Numbered from the stretch's first letter, positions 1-8,121 are shown. The stretch: 37,655 bases of DNA from Candidatus Pseudelusimicrobium marinum (GCA_018656005.1 JABHZW010000033.1:1-37655), one strand, 5' to 3'. A program made the numbers and translations. The notes: generated by a model from the sequence alone, not told the origin.

Positions 1-1397
1 GTGGAATGTGCAGTTTTTGTCATTTTAATTTTCTCGTCATACATTTCTTCTGCATTCCCATGATCTGCAGTTATCATAACGGTATAACCCTCTTCTCTTG
101 CTACAACGCCAAGCCGTCCGCAACAAATATCCACAATTTCTACCGCTTGTTTTACACTTTCAAAATTACCAGTATGCCCAACCATATCGCAGTTGGCAAA
201 GTTAACTAAAATAAATTCAAACTTACCACTTTGCATTTGCACTACAGTTTCTTCTGCCACTTTATAGGCTTCCATTTCTGGATGCTGAGCAAATGATGAA
301 GGGTCAAAAGTACTTGGTATTTCTATTCTAGTTTCGTTTTTGTATGGCTCTAATAATTTGCCATTGAAAAACGATGTTACATGTTTAAACTTTTGTGTTT
401 CTGCTATTCTAAGTTGATTTAAACCAGCTTTCGAAATTACTTCGCCAAGTAAATTTTCCATACCGCCACCATCTGTCATAGCACTAATTGCATTATAAGG
501 AAATTCGTCATAATATTTTGTTAAACCACAAAATGTTATGTTTAATTTTTTATCTCTTTTCCCTTCGTATTTATCCTCGATAAAAGCCTGCACAAGTTGT
601 ATTGCTCTATCTTGCCTAAAGTTAAAAAATATTACGCTATCACCATCAGCTACACCTTTATAATTTTTAACTGCAGTTGGTGGGATATATTCGTCTACCA
701 TATCGCTACCGTCTGGTGTTTTTATGTTTTTGTAAGCATCATTTATGGCTTGTTCTATTGATGTTGATTTGTTGCCTTCGCCTTTTACTATTAGGTTGTA
801 AGCTTTATCTGTGAGATTCCATTGTTTGCTTCTGTCCATAGAAAAGTATCTACCACAAATAGTTGCAACTTCGCCAAGCCCGTATTCTGAAATTTTTTCT
901 TCAAGTTGTTTTAAATATTCCAATGCGCTTCTTGGTGCAGAATCTCTGCCGTCAGCAAAAAAGTGTACGAAAACTTTTTTTATACCAACTTCTTTTGCAT
1001 GTTTTAAAAGTTCGAACAAATGGTCTTGATGTGCATGCACACCTTCGTCTTGCACAAGTCCCATTAAATGTAAGGCGGAATTGTTTTTTAAACAATTATC
1101 AAAACAATTTTTTAGGTTTTTGGACTGAAAAAAGCTACCATTTTCAATAGAATCTTTAATTCTTTTAAGCTCTTGCACCACAATTCTACCTGCACCCATA
1201 TTTAGATGTCCAACTTCCGAAGATCCCATATATCCCTTTGGCAAACCCACCTCTTCGCCACTAGCATCTAGCACTGTGTTTGGATATTTTGCTAAATAGG
1301 TGTCTATATTTGATGTTTCCGCAGCTGCTACTGCATTGTGTTCTTTTTCCGTACTGATACCCCAGCCGTCTCTTATAATTAATAAAACTTTATTCAT
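1..1397 (-). CDS. gpmI: 2,3-bisphosphoglycerate-independent phosphoglycerate mutase, C-terminus cut by window edge
   Basis: Cytosolic glycolytic enzyme that interconverts 3- and 2-phosphoglycerate using two Mn ions. Translating the complement from the ATG at 1397 gives 465 uninterrupted codons starting MNKVLLIIRDGWGIS. The catalytic-serine motif GSSEVGHLNMGAGR lies near residue 60 and the metal-binding TADHGNAEEM motif near the left edge; the frame is still open at base 1, with about 40-50 residues missing for a family of about 510. The first codon overlaps the hutH stop (TAATG, sharing one A), so the two genes are probably translationally coupled. It is the last visible gene of the minus-strand operon starting at 5700. 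The metal-independent, cofactor-dependent mutase is unrelated, so the family call is secure. Confidence 0.97.
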   Translation of the reverse strand, partial: MNKVLLIIRDGWGISTEKEHNAVAAAETSNIDTYLAKYPNTVLDASGEEVGLPKGYMGSSEVGHLNMGAGRIVVQELKRIKDSIENGSFFQSKNLKNCFDNCLKNNSALHLMGLVQDEGVHAHQDHLFELLKHAKEVGIKKVFVHFFADGRDSAPRSALEYLKQLEEKISEYGLGEVATICGRYFSMDRSKQWNLTDKAYNLIVKGEGNKSTSIEQAINDAYKNIKTPDGSDMVDEYIPPTAVKNYKGVADGDSVIFFNFRQDRAIQLVQAFIEDKYEGKRDKKLNITFCGLTKYYDEFPYNAISAMTDGGGMENLLGEVISKAGLNQLRIAETQKFKHVTSFFNGKLLEPYKNETRIEIPSTFDPSSFAQHPEMEAYKVAEETVVQMQSGKFEFILVNFANCDMVGHTGNFESVKQAVEIVDICCGRLGVVAREEGYTVMITADHGNAEEMYDEKIKMTKTAHS

Positions 1398-2908
1398 TAT
1401 ATTACTCCTTCAAACTTGCCGTTTAATATGGCATTTTTAACTATTTCAATGTCGCCAGCTAGGCAAACATCTTTTGTTGTTTTTTTAACCAAACTTCTTA
1501 CTATATTGTAAGTTTTTAGGTTAAGTTTACCCGGTGTTAATGGTTTATGAAATTCAAGTCCTTGGGCTGATGCCATAAGTTCCACTGCTATTATTGTAGC
1601 TACATTTTCTATTACTTGTTGCAATTTTAATGCACCCCACATTCCCATACTCACAAAATCTTCCTTGTTTCCGCATGTTGGTATGCTGTCTGCTGAGGCT
1701 GGGTGTGCCAAGGTTTTATTTTCACTAGCTAAACCTGCTGTTAGATATTGCGAAATCATCCAACCGCTTTCTACACCTGGTTTATGTGCGAGCATACTTG
1801 GGAGTATGCCACCAGAATTGGATACTATTTGGAATACTCTTCGTTCGGAAATATTACCAAGTGTTGTTAAACTTGTGCAAGCAAAATCCCATGCAAGAGC
1901 AATTGCTTGTCCGTGGAAATTACCGCCAGAAATTATTTTGATTTTGTTGTTTTTGACCGAAATCAATGGATTATCTGTAGCACTGCCAAATTCTGTATTC
2001 AGAATTTGGCTTGTATATTTCAGAGTATCGTAAACCGCACCATGAACTTGGGGGATACATCTTAAACTATAACTATCTTGTACTCGAACATCACCGTTTT
2101 TATGCGAATTTCGTATTTTGCTGCCAGCCATTAGTTTTGTCAAAATTTTTGCAGTTTTTATTTGACCTTCATGTGGTTTTAAATTGTGTATTGCGATATC
2201 AAAAGGCGAATCTGAACTTTTCATTGCTTCTAAACTTAATCCTGCAGATAAGTTTGAAGCATTAAATACGAAATTCGCTTTTCTTAAACCTAAACCGCCC
2301 ACACTTTGCATTGCTTGAGTTCCGTTTATTAAGGATAGCCCTTCTTTTTCTTCAAGTTGTAACGGTTTTATTTTTAATTTTTTGAATAGCGATTTGGTGT
2401 CTTGCCATTTGGTGTCGCCAATTAATTTTGCTTTACCTTCGCCAATAAGTACTAGTCCGGCATGTGCAGAAGGCGCCAAATCGCCAGATGCTCCCACGCT
2501 TCCACGGGACGGAATATGCGGTACAACTTTTTTATTTAGAACTTCTATAATAGTTTGCACTACTTCTGGGCGAACGGCTGAATGTAGGTAACAAAGCTCG
2601 TTTGCTCTTAAAAATAATATACCTCGTGCCTGTTCGTCAGACAAAGGTTCGCCCGCACCACAAGCGTGGGATCGAATCAAATTAAATTGTAATGTTTTGC
2701 ATTCTTTTGATGGGACAACTGTTGAAGCTAAATCGCCAAAGCCGGTATTGATGCCGTAAACTGCACCTGCATTTTTTACATAATCTTTCATAAGCGAGCG
2801 ATATTTTTTTAAGCTCGCTTTTGTGGAAGCTGTCATTTGCACTTTTCTTGCTAATGCTGAAACTTCGTATAAATCTTTTAAATTTGGTTTTTTTCCTAAT
2901 GTAAACAT
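1397..2908 (-). CDS. hutH: Histidine ammonia-lyase
   Basis: Predicted to deaminate L-histidine to trans-urocanate plus ammonia, the first step of histidine degradation. The 503 residues match the family length. The Ala-Ser-Gly triplet that forms the MIO electrophile is visible in GSVGASGDLAPSAH near residue 140, the catalytic loop is VYGINTGFGDLAS near residue 50, and RSHACGAGEPL carries the Ser-His pair typical of histidine rather than tyrosine/phenylalanine lyases. The Shine-Dalgarno AAGGAG overlaps the end of the upstream exonuclease gene, and the stop codon overlaps the gpmI start. No hutU, hutI or hutG is seen in the window, so urocanate may be handled elsewhere or histidine used only as an ammonia source. 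Placement in an operon with a glycolytic mutase and an exonuclease is unusual. Confidence 0.93.
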   Translation of the reverse strand: MFTLGKKPNLKDLYEVSALARKVQMTASTKASLKKYRSLMKDYVKNAGAVYGINTGFGDLASTVVPSKECKTLQFNLIRSHACGAGEPLSDEQARGILFLRANELCYLHSAVRPEVVQTIIEVLNKKVVPHIPSRGSVGASGDLAPSAHAGLVLIGEGKAKLIGDTKWQDTKSLFKKLKIKPLQLEEKEGLSLINGTQAMQSVGGLGLRKANFVFNASNLSAGLSLEAMKSSDSPFDIAIHNLKPHEGQIKTAKILTKLMAGSKIRNSHKNGDVRVQDSYSLRCIPQVHGAVYDTLKYTSQILNTEFGSATDNPLISVKNNKIKIISGGNFHGQAIALAWDFACTSLTTLGNISERRVFQIVSNSGGILPSMLAHKPGVESGWMISQYLTAGLASENKTLAHPASADSIPTCGNKEDFVSMGMWGALKLQQVIENVATIIAVELMASAQGLEFHKPLTPGKLNLKTYNIVRSLVKKTTKDVCLAGDIEIVKNAILNGKFEGVI

Positions 2909-2922
2909 TTTTTCTTTTCTCC

Positions 2923-3540
2923 TTAGAATTGCTCTAGTTTTTTTCTTGTTTGTAATTTTTGTATATCGCCTAAAGTTTTAGCTCCGTTTTCTTGGAACTT
3001 TTTTAAGAAATGATATAAAACCACTTCTGTCATTTTTGCATCTGCTAATGCTCTGTGCCAGCCTTTGGAATCGTGTCCGAGTTCTTGCGCTATAACACCT
3101 AATCTGTTTTTAGAAAATTCGCCATGTGTTCTTGCGTATTTTAAAGTATCTAAAATAACTTTACTTCCTAACCTAAAGCCACATTCTCCAAGCTCGCCGG
3201 CTATAAATTGAATATCAAAATCTGCATTGTGACATACTATAACACAATTTTCCAAAACAGATAATAATTTTGGTGCTGTTTGGAAGAACATTGGTTCGTT
3301 TGCAACCATCTCATTTGTTATACCATGTATTTTGGTTACTTCTGCACCTATAATTTTGCCAGGGTTTATTAGTGTTTCATAACTAAGCAATCTATTATTA
3401 TTTTGTGATATTAATACCGCAATTTCACATAATCTACCACCTGTTGCAGGGCTAAGTCCTGTGGTTTCGGTGTCCATACATGCAAACTTTATTTCTGATA
3501 TTGGTGTATCTAAAATATTCTTTTCTTTAAGTTTATCCAT
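2923..3540 (-). CDS. DEDDh 3'-5' exonuclease, DnaQ/PolIII epsilon-like
   Basis: A 205-residue exonuclease domain protein. The ExoI motif is CMDTETTGLSP (Asp23, Glu25), followed by CHNADFDIQF (ExoII) and HRALADAKMT (ExoIII with His and Asp), so all DEDDh metal ligands are present. Such proteins either proofread as polymerase III epsilon or act as free-standing exonucleases. There is no helicase or polymerase fusion, and the short tail after residue 190 is lysine-rich, so I cannot tell the two roles apart. Its ATG overlaps the last 8 bases of the DUF3307 gene. It is the third gene of the operon, and only 14 bases separate it from hutH. Confidence 0.88.
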   Translation of the reverse strand: MDKLKEKNILDTPISEIKFACMDTETTGLSPATGGRLCEIAVLISQNNNRLLSYETLINPGKIIGAEVTKIHGITNEMVANEPMFFQTAPKLLSVLENCVIVCHNADFDIQFIAGELGECGFRLGSKVILDTLKYARTHGEFSKNRLGVIAQELGHDSKGWHRALADAKMTEVVLYHFLKKFQENGAKTLGDIQKLQTRKKLEQF

Positions 3541-4246
3541 AATATATTATTATCCTTGCTATTATTCCAAATAAGGCTGTTAGACCAAAAGCTGTGTAAA
3601 AATTGAAGGCAGAAATGTCTATCAATCTTTTTTTCTTTACTACTATTCCTACACCAAGCCAGACTAAAATGAAACCTATCCATAAGTAGCCAGGAAGTAA
3701 AAATAATAAATAAAAAATTATACGATATGCTATTGTTAAATATCTTTCGTCTAGAGTAGGGAAGGGGAGGGTTGTGTTAAATAAATCCGACTCTATACAA
3801 TAGGTTAAAAAAGTTGTGAAGTGTGTTGTCAAAAGTAAAAATGCAATAACTATAACAGCTTTTTCTGCAAATAAACTACCCGTTTGTGCAAATAGGTTTG
3901 GTGCAGAAAACATAAAAATTATTAAGAAATGGGAAATTTGATCGCCAAAGAAAAACAGAGTTCTTTTGTTTTTATATTTCACACTTGTTCTGCTAATGGC
4001 ATCTATAATAAAGTGTATTGTGGTTATAATTGTAATGGCTAGCCAACCGTTTATTTTGAAACTGCCAAGTTGTATCCATATTTCGTTTAAGTAAGAGAAT
4101 GTGAGCAAAATAGAAGTTAAAAAATGTATAACACTATGTGCTAAAACGCCTAGTAATGAGTTTCTTTTCCAAAAAATAAACTCTTTTGTTTGAAACACAT
4201 AATCTGCAAGTAGATGTGCTAATATTAATCGCCAAAAAATAATCAC
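3533..4246 (-). CDS. DUF3307 family integral membrane protein (GTG start)
   Basis: A 237-residue multipass membrane protein. The N-terminal motif RLILAHLLADYVFQTKEF is the signature of DUF3307 proteins, whose function is not established. I see about six hydrophobic segments: residues 1-20, 30-50, 65-85, 105-150, 175-205 and 215-235. The start is GTG at 4246: GTGA overlaps the kinase stop TGA by 4 bases, and a GGAG lies about 10 bases upstream, so the two are probably coupled. In other genomes DUF3307 genes often sit beside regulators, and here it follows a sensor kinase, so a role in the same stimulus pathway is possible. That is inference only. Confidence 0.75.
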   Translation of the reverse strand: MIIFWRLILAHLLADYVFQTKEFIFWKRNSLLGVLAHSVIHFLTSILLTFSYLNEIWIQLGSFKINGWLAITIITTIHFIIDAISRTSVKYKNKRTLFFFGDQISHFLIIFMFSAPNLFAQTGSLFAEKAVIVIAFLLLTTHFTTFLTYCIESDLFNTTLPFPTLDERYLTIAYRIIFYLLFLLPGYLWIGFILVWLGVGIVVKKKRLIDISAFNFYTAFGLTALFGIIARIIIYYG

Positions 4247-5700
4247 TTAGTACTCCTTTTAGTTTTTGTAGGGATTAAACAAGTTATTGTTGTGCCTTTC
4301 GTTTTTGTGCTTGTTGCGGTTATTTTACCACCGTGCATTTTTACTATTAGTTTGGATATAAATAAACCCAAACCATAGCCTTTTTGATTGCTTAGCTTGT
4401 GGAATTTATTGAAAATCAAACCAAGCTCTTTTTTATTTATGCCAATACCATTATCTTTTACGGAAATTTTAAAGTTGTTTGTTGCCATTTCGTAAGTGAT
4501 AGTTATTTTACCGTTTTTCTTGCTAAACTTTATAGCATTTGAAATTAAATTTAATAATACTCGCTCTAATAATTTTTTATCGCACAAAATTTTGGTTTTT
4601 GTTTTTAGTTCTGCAACTATTTTTATATTTTTGTTTTGGGCTTGATAGTTTATTTCTCGTAAAACTTTTTTAAGCATAGATTCAAAATTTTGTGCTTTTA
4701 AAGCAGGCTTCATTTTAGTGCTTTCTAGTCGTGCTGTGTCTAAAATATCCTCTATAAGAGTGGAAATATCTAATAAAGATGTCTTGGTGGATTCTATATA
4801 CTCTTCCCTCTTTTCAGCTGTTATTTTTTTAGATTTTACACCTTCTAAATAACCTTGTGCAGATAGTAATGGCACTTTTAAATCGTGTGCTATGGCATTA
4901 AACAGGTCTTCTTTAAGCTGATTAATTTTTTGTTCCAACATAATTTTATGATGCCTGTCTAATTGATGTGCCATATTGTTAAAGGTTGTAAGTACTTCTT
5001 TAAGTTCGTCCCAGCTTTTGGTAGTATCTATTTTAATTTTAAAGTTTCTTTTAGAAATTTGTTTGGTTGCAAATAATAGTTGATCCATAGGTTTTGTGAT
5101 TTTCCTTGCAAAATAAAGTGCTGCGAAATACGAAAATGTTAAAGTTACCAGCATAAAAAATATTATCAAAAGTGTTATTAGATTTATTGTGTAAAAAATT
5201 TCTCGCTTATCTTGAAGCGAAATTACATAAGCATCTTCCAGCGGAGTTTGATAATAAGCACCAACAAAAGTATGATTGTTATAACTTAGGTCTCTTATTA
5301 TATTGCTTTGCTTTGCTAGAATATTTGCAAGTTGATCTTCATTAAAGCTGGGTGTGTGAGAGGTAAGAATATCGCCACTGGTATTGGCTAAAAATAAAAT
5401 ACCGCTTTTACCAATGGTGTTTTGTTGAATTTTAGTAAGTAAACTAAAAAAACTGCCTCGCCAAAATAAATTGTTAGAGTTTGAGGTATCTATCAAATCT
5501 TGCGGATACTCTTTTAAAAAGCTTGGGTTTTCTATATGTTGGGAAATATTAGATGTCGCCATTTTGGCTAAGTTTAAATGATTTTGTAATAAATTTTCTT
5601 TCGCATGCTTTTGATACGAGAATAAAAGTACGCCCATCGGTATCAATGGTATTATAATGACTATTATAAATATGGTAAATAACCTAGAAAATATACTCAT
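4243..5700 (-). CDS. Membrane sensor histidine kinase (HAMP-HisKA-HATPase)
   Basis: Inner-membrane kinase of a two-component system, 485 residues from the ATG at 5700. Order: TM1 at about residues 6-28, a periplasmic sensor region of about 130 residues, TM2 at about 168-190 ending in FARKITKPMDQL, a HAMP linker, HisKA with the phospho-acceptor His272 in NAIAHDLKVPLL, then the HATPase with NLISNAIKFS (N box), VKDNGIGI (G1) and GYGLGLFISKL (G2). All catalytic boxes are intact. An open frame extends 28 codons upstream to 5784, but that extension runs through the 30-bp palindrome and is not membrane-like. The start at 5700 lacks a Shine-Dalgarno sequence and sits 6 bases after a TATAAT, so the mRNA may be leaderless. 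No response regulator is adjacent, making it an orphan kinase within the window. Confidence 0.9.
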   Translation of the reverse strand: MSIFSRLFTIFIIVIIIPLIPMGVLLFSYQKHAKENLLQNHLNLAKMATSNISQHIENPSFLKEYPQDLIDTSNSNNLFWRGSFFSLLTKIQQNTIGKSGILFLANTSGDILTSHTPSFNEDQLANILAKQSNIIRDLSYNNHTFVGAYYQTPLEDAYVISLQDKREIFYTINLITLLIIFFMLVTLTFSYFAALYFARKITKPMDQLLFATKQISKRNFKIKIDTTKSWDELKEVLTTFNNMAHQLDRHHKIMLEQKINQLKEDLFNAIAHDLKVPLLSAQGYLEGVKSKKITAEKREEYIESTKTSLLDISTLIEDILDTARLESTKMKPALKAQNFESMLKKVLREINYQAQNKNIKIVAELKTKTKILCDKKLLERVLLNLISNAIKFSKKNGKITITYEMATNNFKISVKDNGIGINKKELGLIFNKFHKLSNQKGYGLGLFISKLIVKMHGGKITATSTKTKGTTITCLIPTKTKRSTK

Positions 5701-5706
5701 ATAACT

Positions 5707-5712
5707 ATTATA
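5707..5712 (-). promoter_or_regulatory. -10 box of the kinase operon, leaderless arrangement
   Basis: TATAAT on the minus strand is separated from the kinase ATG at 5700 by only 6 bases, which puts the expected transcription start at or next to the A of the start codon. No purine-rich ribosome site lies between. The -35 region is poor, which would fit activator dependence through the palindrome at 5743-5772. Confidence 0.55.
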
Positions 5713-5742
5713 TCTTTTTTGCGGGGGGTGACTATTTTGTGT

Positions 5743-5772
5743 TGCGATTTTTGGCACGTGCCAAAAATCGCA
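5743..5772. promoter_or_regulatory. Perfect 30-bp palindrome between divergent promoters
   Basis: The left half TGCGATTTTTGGCAC is followed directly by its exact reverse complement, with no spacer. It lies about 40-70 bp upstream of the inferred kinase start site and about the same distance upstream of the RRM-gene start site. This is a class I activator-like position for both. No T-tract follows on either strand, so a terminator is less likely than a dimer-binding site. Confidence 0.6.
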
Positions 5773-5802
5773 CAGATAATGCACATAAAAGTCAGAAATA
5801 AG

Positions 5803-5814
5803 GTATAATTATAC
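5803..5814. promoter_or_regulatory. Palindromic -10 region of the RRM gene promoter
   Basis: GTATAATTATAC is a perfect 12-bp palindrome containing TATAAT at 5804-5809 on the plus strand. It would start a transcript near 5816 with a leader of about 64 nt before the RRM start. The -35 region is weak. Confidence 0.45.
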
Positions 5815-5879
5815 TATAGCGTTATTTTTGAATGGCGTTATAAATAGAATAAGAACGAGAAAAATAGAGAGAGAAAAAA

Positions 5880-6134
5880 ATGGAAAAGAATAAATTATAT
5901 GTAGGCAATCTTTCATGGAACACAACTGAAGATTCCTTACAAGACAAGTTTGCAGAAGCTGGTGAAGTAATTTCTGCAAAAATCATCACAGACAGAGACA
6001 CCAACAGATCTAAAGGCTTCGGCTTTGTAGAAATGGCATCTGATGAAGCTGCTGAAAAAGCAATTGAGCTTTTCAACGGAAAAGAAGTAGATGGCAGAGA
6101 AATAAAAGTTAACTTAGCACAGCCTAAAAAATAA
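5880..6134 (+). CDS. Small RRM-domain RNA-binding protein
   Basis: An 84-residue protein consisting of a single RNA recognition motif. The RNP2 hexamer LYVGNL lies at residues 6-11 and the RNP1 octamer KGFGFVEM near residues 45-52, with the expected beta-alpha-beta-beta-alpha-beta layout. Bacterial and cyanobacterial stand-alone RRM proteins bind single-stranded RNA and are often cold-induced. The purine-rich GAGAGAG about 7 bases before the ATG is the ribosome site. The gene is monocistronic, with its own strong terminator. A DEAD-box helicase with an RNA-binding tail lies 2.7 kb away, and the two could share a role in RNA metabolism. Confidence 0.93.
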   Translation: MEKNKLYVGNLSWNTTEDSLQDKFAEAGEVISAKIITDRDTNRSKGFGFVEMASDEAAEKAIELFNGKEVDGREIKVNLAQPKK

Positions 6135-6158
6135 CTTTCAATATTTCAGAACAAAAAG

Positions 6159-6192
6159 AGAGTACTAGGGGAAACCCTACTACTCTTTTTTT
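6159..6192 (+). terminator. Rho-independent terminator of the RRM gene
   Basis: AGAGTACTAGGG, loop GAAA, CCCTACTACTCT: a 12-bp stem with one mismatch, followed by a run of T. Confidence 0.9.
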
Positions 6193-6228
6193 ATGCCTTT
6201 TTTTATAAATAATGTAAAATACCTATAA

Positions 6229-6242
6229 GTATTTGCAAATAC
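6229..6242. promoter_or_regulatory. 14-bp perfect palindrome upstream of the membrane-protein pair
   Basis: GTATTTGCAAATAC lies directly 3' of a TATAAG that could serve as a -10 box, and 23 bases before the ATG at 6265. The position around +1 suits a repressor operator, possibly for one of the XRE proteins encoded at 7524-8032. Confidence 0.45.
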
Positions 6243-6264
6243 CACTGGGGAGAGGAAATAAAAT

Positions 6265-6759
6265 ATGGAAATAATCAACATGATATGTAATTTACTAAGT
6301 ATGCTAGTAGCTATTGGAATATTTATACTCGCTTTATATTGGAGAAAACAATATATAGAAAAAAACAAAATAGATGTTCAAAGAAAAATAAAAGGTTTAT
6401 TTTTTGGAAGCATAAAATATTTGGAAATTAAAATGACTAAATACAAAGGAGATATTGCAGATAGAAAATATTCTTCTACAGAATATTTAATAAAAAAATC
6501 CAAAAAAATTAGAGATGACTTGAGATATTTAATACGAACTGATGGATTTGCTTTTTTGGACGAGAATTTATGCAAAAAACTTGATGATTTAACAGATGAT
6601 ATTGCAGAAGAATCAAAAAAAATAAAAGATGAAAACATTGATATATTGGATGTTATCATAAACGAAACCTCTAAAGATTTTGGCAAAGGTGATATATACC
6701 AAGAAATAAATGATAATTTAAATAGGATAAGAGAAAAGGTTAAAGAATTTTTAAAATAA
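6265..6759 (+). CDS. Unknown single-TM protein with charged coiled-coil-like domain
   Basis: 164 residues; I do not recognise a family. Residues 6-26 form one hydrophobic helix (ICNLLSMLVAIGIFILALYW), followed by a basic stretch (RKQYIEKNKIDVQRKIK) that predicts a cytoplasmic C-terminus. The remainder is highly charged and helical, with a heptad-like pattern. GAGAGGA about 8 bases upstream is a good ribosome site. It is followed after 42 bases by a second unknown membrane protein in the same direction, and both lie before two XRE regulators. The arrangement looks like a small accessory cassette. Confidence 0.7.
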   Translation: MEIINMICNLLSMLVAIGIFILALYWRKQYIEKNKIDVQRKIKGLFFGSIKYLEIKMTKYKGDIADRKYSSTEYLIKKSKKIRDDLRYLIRTDGFAFLDENLCKKLDDLTDDIAEESKKIKDENIDILDVIINETSKDFGKGDIYQEINDNLNRIREKVKEFLK

Positions 6760-6801
6760 GGAATAAATAAATAAAAATTTATTAATTAAGGAGAAATGGA
6801 A

Positions 6802-7509
6802 ATGGAAACAGTAGAATTAATTGCAAAGTGGTTTTTAACAATAGTTCTTTTAGGTGCTATGTTTTTTTTATCAGTTAATGATAAAGCTGTGTTCGGATTT
6901 TCTGCAGGAACGCTTCTGATATTATTTGTTTTACATGGCGTCCAATATTTTCAATTTGGAAAAGATGGAATTACATTGAGAAAAACTATAAATGAAGCAA
7001 AGGGAGTTATAAGACATTTAAGAAAATTAGCATTAGCTATTACTTTACCAGTAATGGAAATTATGCCAAGGTTAGGAATAGTTGATGCTCAATTTTCTAT
7101 TGAAGAGATGCTTGTGCACAGAGAAATGTTATTAGAAAACTTAAAGGGGTTAGGTGTTGATAAAAAATTAAGAAAACAAATGGTAAGGTTAGATAATGCA
7201 ATGTTAAACAGTATTTGTTACTTAATAATATCTCCTATAAATGGAACTCCTTATGTAAAATATTTGAAAGAACTTATGGCTTGTTATTTTTATGACGGAT
7301 GTTTAGATGACCCTGATTACAATCCTGATATTAATAAAATTAAGAATAAAATTGAAGAATTGGGATTAAACAATCTGTTAGATCACGATGGAAAATATTT
7401 ATTCTTTGAAGCTGAATATTTTAAAAAACACAAAAGCATAAAAAATCTAAAAAAAATGCGCAAAGCTATTAACACCAGGACACATGGAAGCTATAAACCT
7501 AGCAATTAG
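6802..7509 (+). CDS. Unknown two-TM protein with cytoplasmic domain
   Basis: 235 residues from the ATG at 6802; family not recognised. Two ATGs lie 6 bases apart, and the AAGGAG at 6788-6793 gives proper spacing only to the second. Two hydrophobic helices (about residues 7-23 and 30-46) are followed by YFQFGKDGITLRKTINEA, an amphipathic linker, then a soluble alpha-helical domain with no metal- or nucleotide-binding motif that I can see. TM-hairpin-plus-soluble proteins of this build are often paired with partners in accessory cassettes; here the likely partner is the gene at 6265. A link to defence is a guess. Confidence 0.7.
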   Translation: METVELIAKWFLTIVLLGAMFFLSVNDKAVFGFSAGTLLILFVLHGVQYFQFGKDGITLRKTINEAKGVIRHLRKLALAITLPVMEIMPRLGIVDAQFSIEEMLVHREMLLENLKGLGVDKKLRKQMVRLDNAMLNSICYLIISPINGTPYVKYLKELMACYFYDGCLDDPDYNPDINKIKNKIEELGLNNLLDHDGKYLFFEAEYFKKHKSIKNLKKMRKAINTRTHGSYKPSN

Positions 7510-7523
7510 ATAATAAATGTTTA

Positions 7524-7751
7524 CTAAAACAATTTACTGAGTGGTAAAACTAGCCCGCTGGCTAGCCTTGTTAATATTATAATCGATGGGTCGGCTTTGC
7601 CTCGCTCAATAGCACTTATATACCCTGCACTAACACCACACTCTCGGGCTAGTACTACTTGCGAAAAGCGTTTAGCTTTTCGCAATCTTCTTAAGTTAGC
7701 ACCAAAACCTACTAACCACATTTCAATTTTTTCATCAGTTATTTTTCTCAT
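7524..7751 (-). CDS. XRE-family HTH regulator
   Basis: 75 residues, almost entirely a Cro/C1-type helix-turn-helix: LRRLRKAKRFSQVVLARECG (helices 1-2) and VSAGYISAIERGKADPS (recognition helix and the conserved ERGK turn). It is divergent from another XRE gene 57 bases away, and the intervening DNA holds an inverted repeat covering both promoters, so auto- or cross-repression is likely. There is no Shine-Dalgarno; the ATG is 8 bases after TAGAAT. The gene ends 15 bases from the stop of the 6802 gene, tail to tail. Confidence 0.85.
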   Translation of the reverse strand: MRKITDEKIEMWLVGFGANLRRLRKAKRFSQVVLARECGVSAGYISAIERGKADPSIIILTRLASGLVLPLSKLF

Positions 7752-7756
7752 ATATA

Positions 7757-7804
7757 TAAATTCTATTAGAATTGTTAAAAAAAGTCAATATAGAATAGAA
7801 TTTA
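7757..7804. promoter_or_regulatory. Symmetrical divergent promoter/operator between two XRE genes
   Basis: TAAATTCTATT (7757-7767) is exactly inverted as AATAGAATTTA (7794-7804). On the minus strand, TTGACT (7783-7788) is spaced 17 bp from TAGAAT (7760-7765), a strong sigma70-type promoter. On the plus strand, TTGTTA (7772-7777) is 18 bp from TAGAAT (7796-7801). Each arm of the inverted repeat covers one -10 box, so one repressor dimer or tetramer could silence both genes. Confidence 0.75.
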
Positions 7805-7807
7805 TGT

Positions 7808-8032
7808 ATGGGAAAAATAGAGCCAGTATATAAAAAGATAGGAAAAATAGTTAGAGAAGAAAGAATAAAACAAGGTAGAACGATAGAAGATTTGTCTTTT
7901 TCATGTGGTTTTTCTGTTAACTATGTCGGTCTAGTCGAAAATGCTAGAAAAAGAGTGTCGCTAGAGGCATTAAGAAAAATAGCTAAAGAATTAAAAATAC
8001 CTTTATCTAAATTAACCAAAGACTTAAAATAA
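7808..8032 (+). CDS. XRE-family HTH regulator
   Basis: 74 residues with one Cro/C1-type HTH (IGKIVREERIKQGRTIEDLS, then VNYVGLVENARKRVSLEALR) and a C-terminal helix LKIPLSKLTKDL. Its ATG follows the plus-strand -10 box by 6 bases with no ribosome site, so it is probably leaderless. It ends 18 bases before a strong terminator. Together with the divergent XRE gene it forms a two-repressor switch with a shared operator; the regulated targets might include the membrane-protein pair to the left. Confidence 0.85.
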   Translation: MGKIEPVYKKIGKIVREERIKQGRTIEDLSFSCGFSVNYVGLVENARKRVSLEALRKIAKELKIPLSKLTKDLK

Positions 8033-8049
8033 TTTACTCGAAATAAAAT

Positions 8050-8085
8050 AGCCCTCGTTCGATATTTCGAACGAGGGCTTTTCTT
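8050..8085 (+). terminator. Terminator of the XRE gene
   Basis: AGCCCTCGTTCGA, loop TATT, TCGAACGAGGGCT: a perfect 13-bp stem followed by TTTTCTT. The symmetry allows partial function on the other strand. Confidence 0.9.
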
Positions 8086-8121
8086 ATATCTAAAAGGTGG
8101 TTATAGGGTATTAACAAAATA

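Noticed and set aside
6-1150. Short plus-strand frames in the first kilobase
   Set aside because: They are shadows of the minus-strand gpmI reading frame, which contains intact catalytic motifs.
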